Source: Proteobacteria bacterium UBA7821 (GTDB lineage: Bacteria > Pseudomonadota > Gammaproteobacteria > Comchoanobacterales > Comchoanobacteraceae). From it: a stretch of DNA of 5,546 bases. The position numbers were made by a program, and so were the translations under genes. Of this stretch, positions 5,511 to 5,546 are shown one piece after another (position 1 is the first letter of the stretch; every line of letters begins with the position of its first letter). Under the pieces are notes generated by a model. It saw nothing but the letters and a program-made list of their open reading frames with translations, was not told where the DNA came from and ran no database searches. The stretch is taken from the NCBI GenBank assembly GCA_002480165.1, contig DLBP01000057.1, forward strand, positions 570 through 6,115, given 5' to 3'.

Positions 5511-5546
5511 ATGAATATGACTTTAAAATACCTATCTATTCTACTG
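5511..5546 (+). CDS. Start of an unidentified, probably exported protein, cut by the window edge
   Basis: ATG 5511 opens a frame of 12 codons (MNMTLKYLSILL) to the right edge. GGAG at 5499-5502 is placed eight bases before the ATG, a good ribosome binding site. The hydrophobic, Lys-containing start resembles a signal peptide or a membrane anchor. The gene follows the lipoprotein after 16 nt and is probably in the same transcript. Twelve residues are too few to assign a family. Confidence 0.6.
   Translation, partial: MNMTLKYLSILL

Noticed and set aside
1..5546. Mobile elements, CRISPR arrays, defence or toxin-antitoxin modules
   Set aside because: No transposase, integrase, regular repeats or paired small genes are visible; nearly all of the window is taken up by recognised core genes.

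Overview
This window looks like an ordinary housekeeping stretch of a gammaproteobacterial chromosome with an AT-leaning base composition. Three things point there: the gene order hemA-prfA-prmC; the adjacent mrp-dcd pair with the dCTP deaminase type found in Pseudomonas/Legionella-like bacteria; and a predicted lipoprotein with an OmpA-type domain, which implies a Gram-negative envelope. The proteins, HemA in particular, are diverged from the Escherichia coli forms. I cannot name a genus; a lineage such as Legionellales would fit but is only a guess.

Layout. The left third (1-1577) is read on the minus strand. It holds mrp (P-loop ATPase, Fe-S carrier) followed, 3 nt after its stop, by dcd (dCTP deaminase), which runs off the left edge about eight residues before its expected end. 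A compact divergent intergenic stretch (about 1578-1649) separates this pair from a plus-strand cluster whose neighbours overlap: hemA (glutamyl-tRNA reductase, 1650-2876), prfA (release factor 1, 2870-3952) and prmC (release factor glutamine methyltransferase, 3933-4760). A 275-nt gap (4761-5035) follows. It holds a weak open frame on the minus strand, a pair of small hairpins and, at its right end, a good sigma70-type promoter. That promoter should drive an OmpA-domain lipoprotein (5045-5494) and the first codons of another probably exported protein (from 5511), cut by the right edge.

How the genes work together. hemA makes the committed step of tetrapyrrole synthesis from charged tRNA-Glu. 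prfA and prmC are a functional pair: PrmC methylates the glutamine of the GGQ motif in RF1, and that motif is intact here. The overlaps (7 nt and 20 nt) and the lack of good ribosome binding sites in front of prfA and prmC suggest translational coupling from one hemA-led transcript. mrp and dcd form a second coupled unit. Every complete reading frame in the window ends in TAA.

No mobile element, CRISPR array, RNA gene or defence-like cassette is visible, and I found no new biological system. The points most worth a second look are the diverged NADPH-domain entry of HemA, its unusual translation start, the replaced Arg in the OmpA-like domain, and the origin of the 4761-5035 gap.
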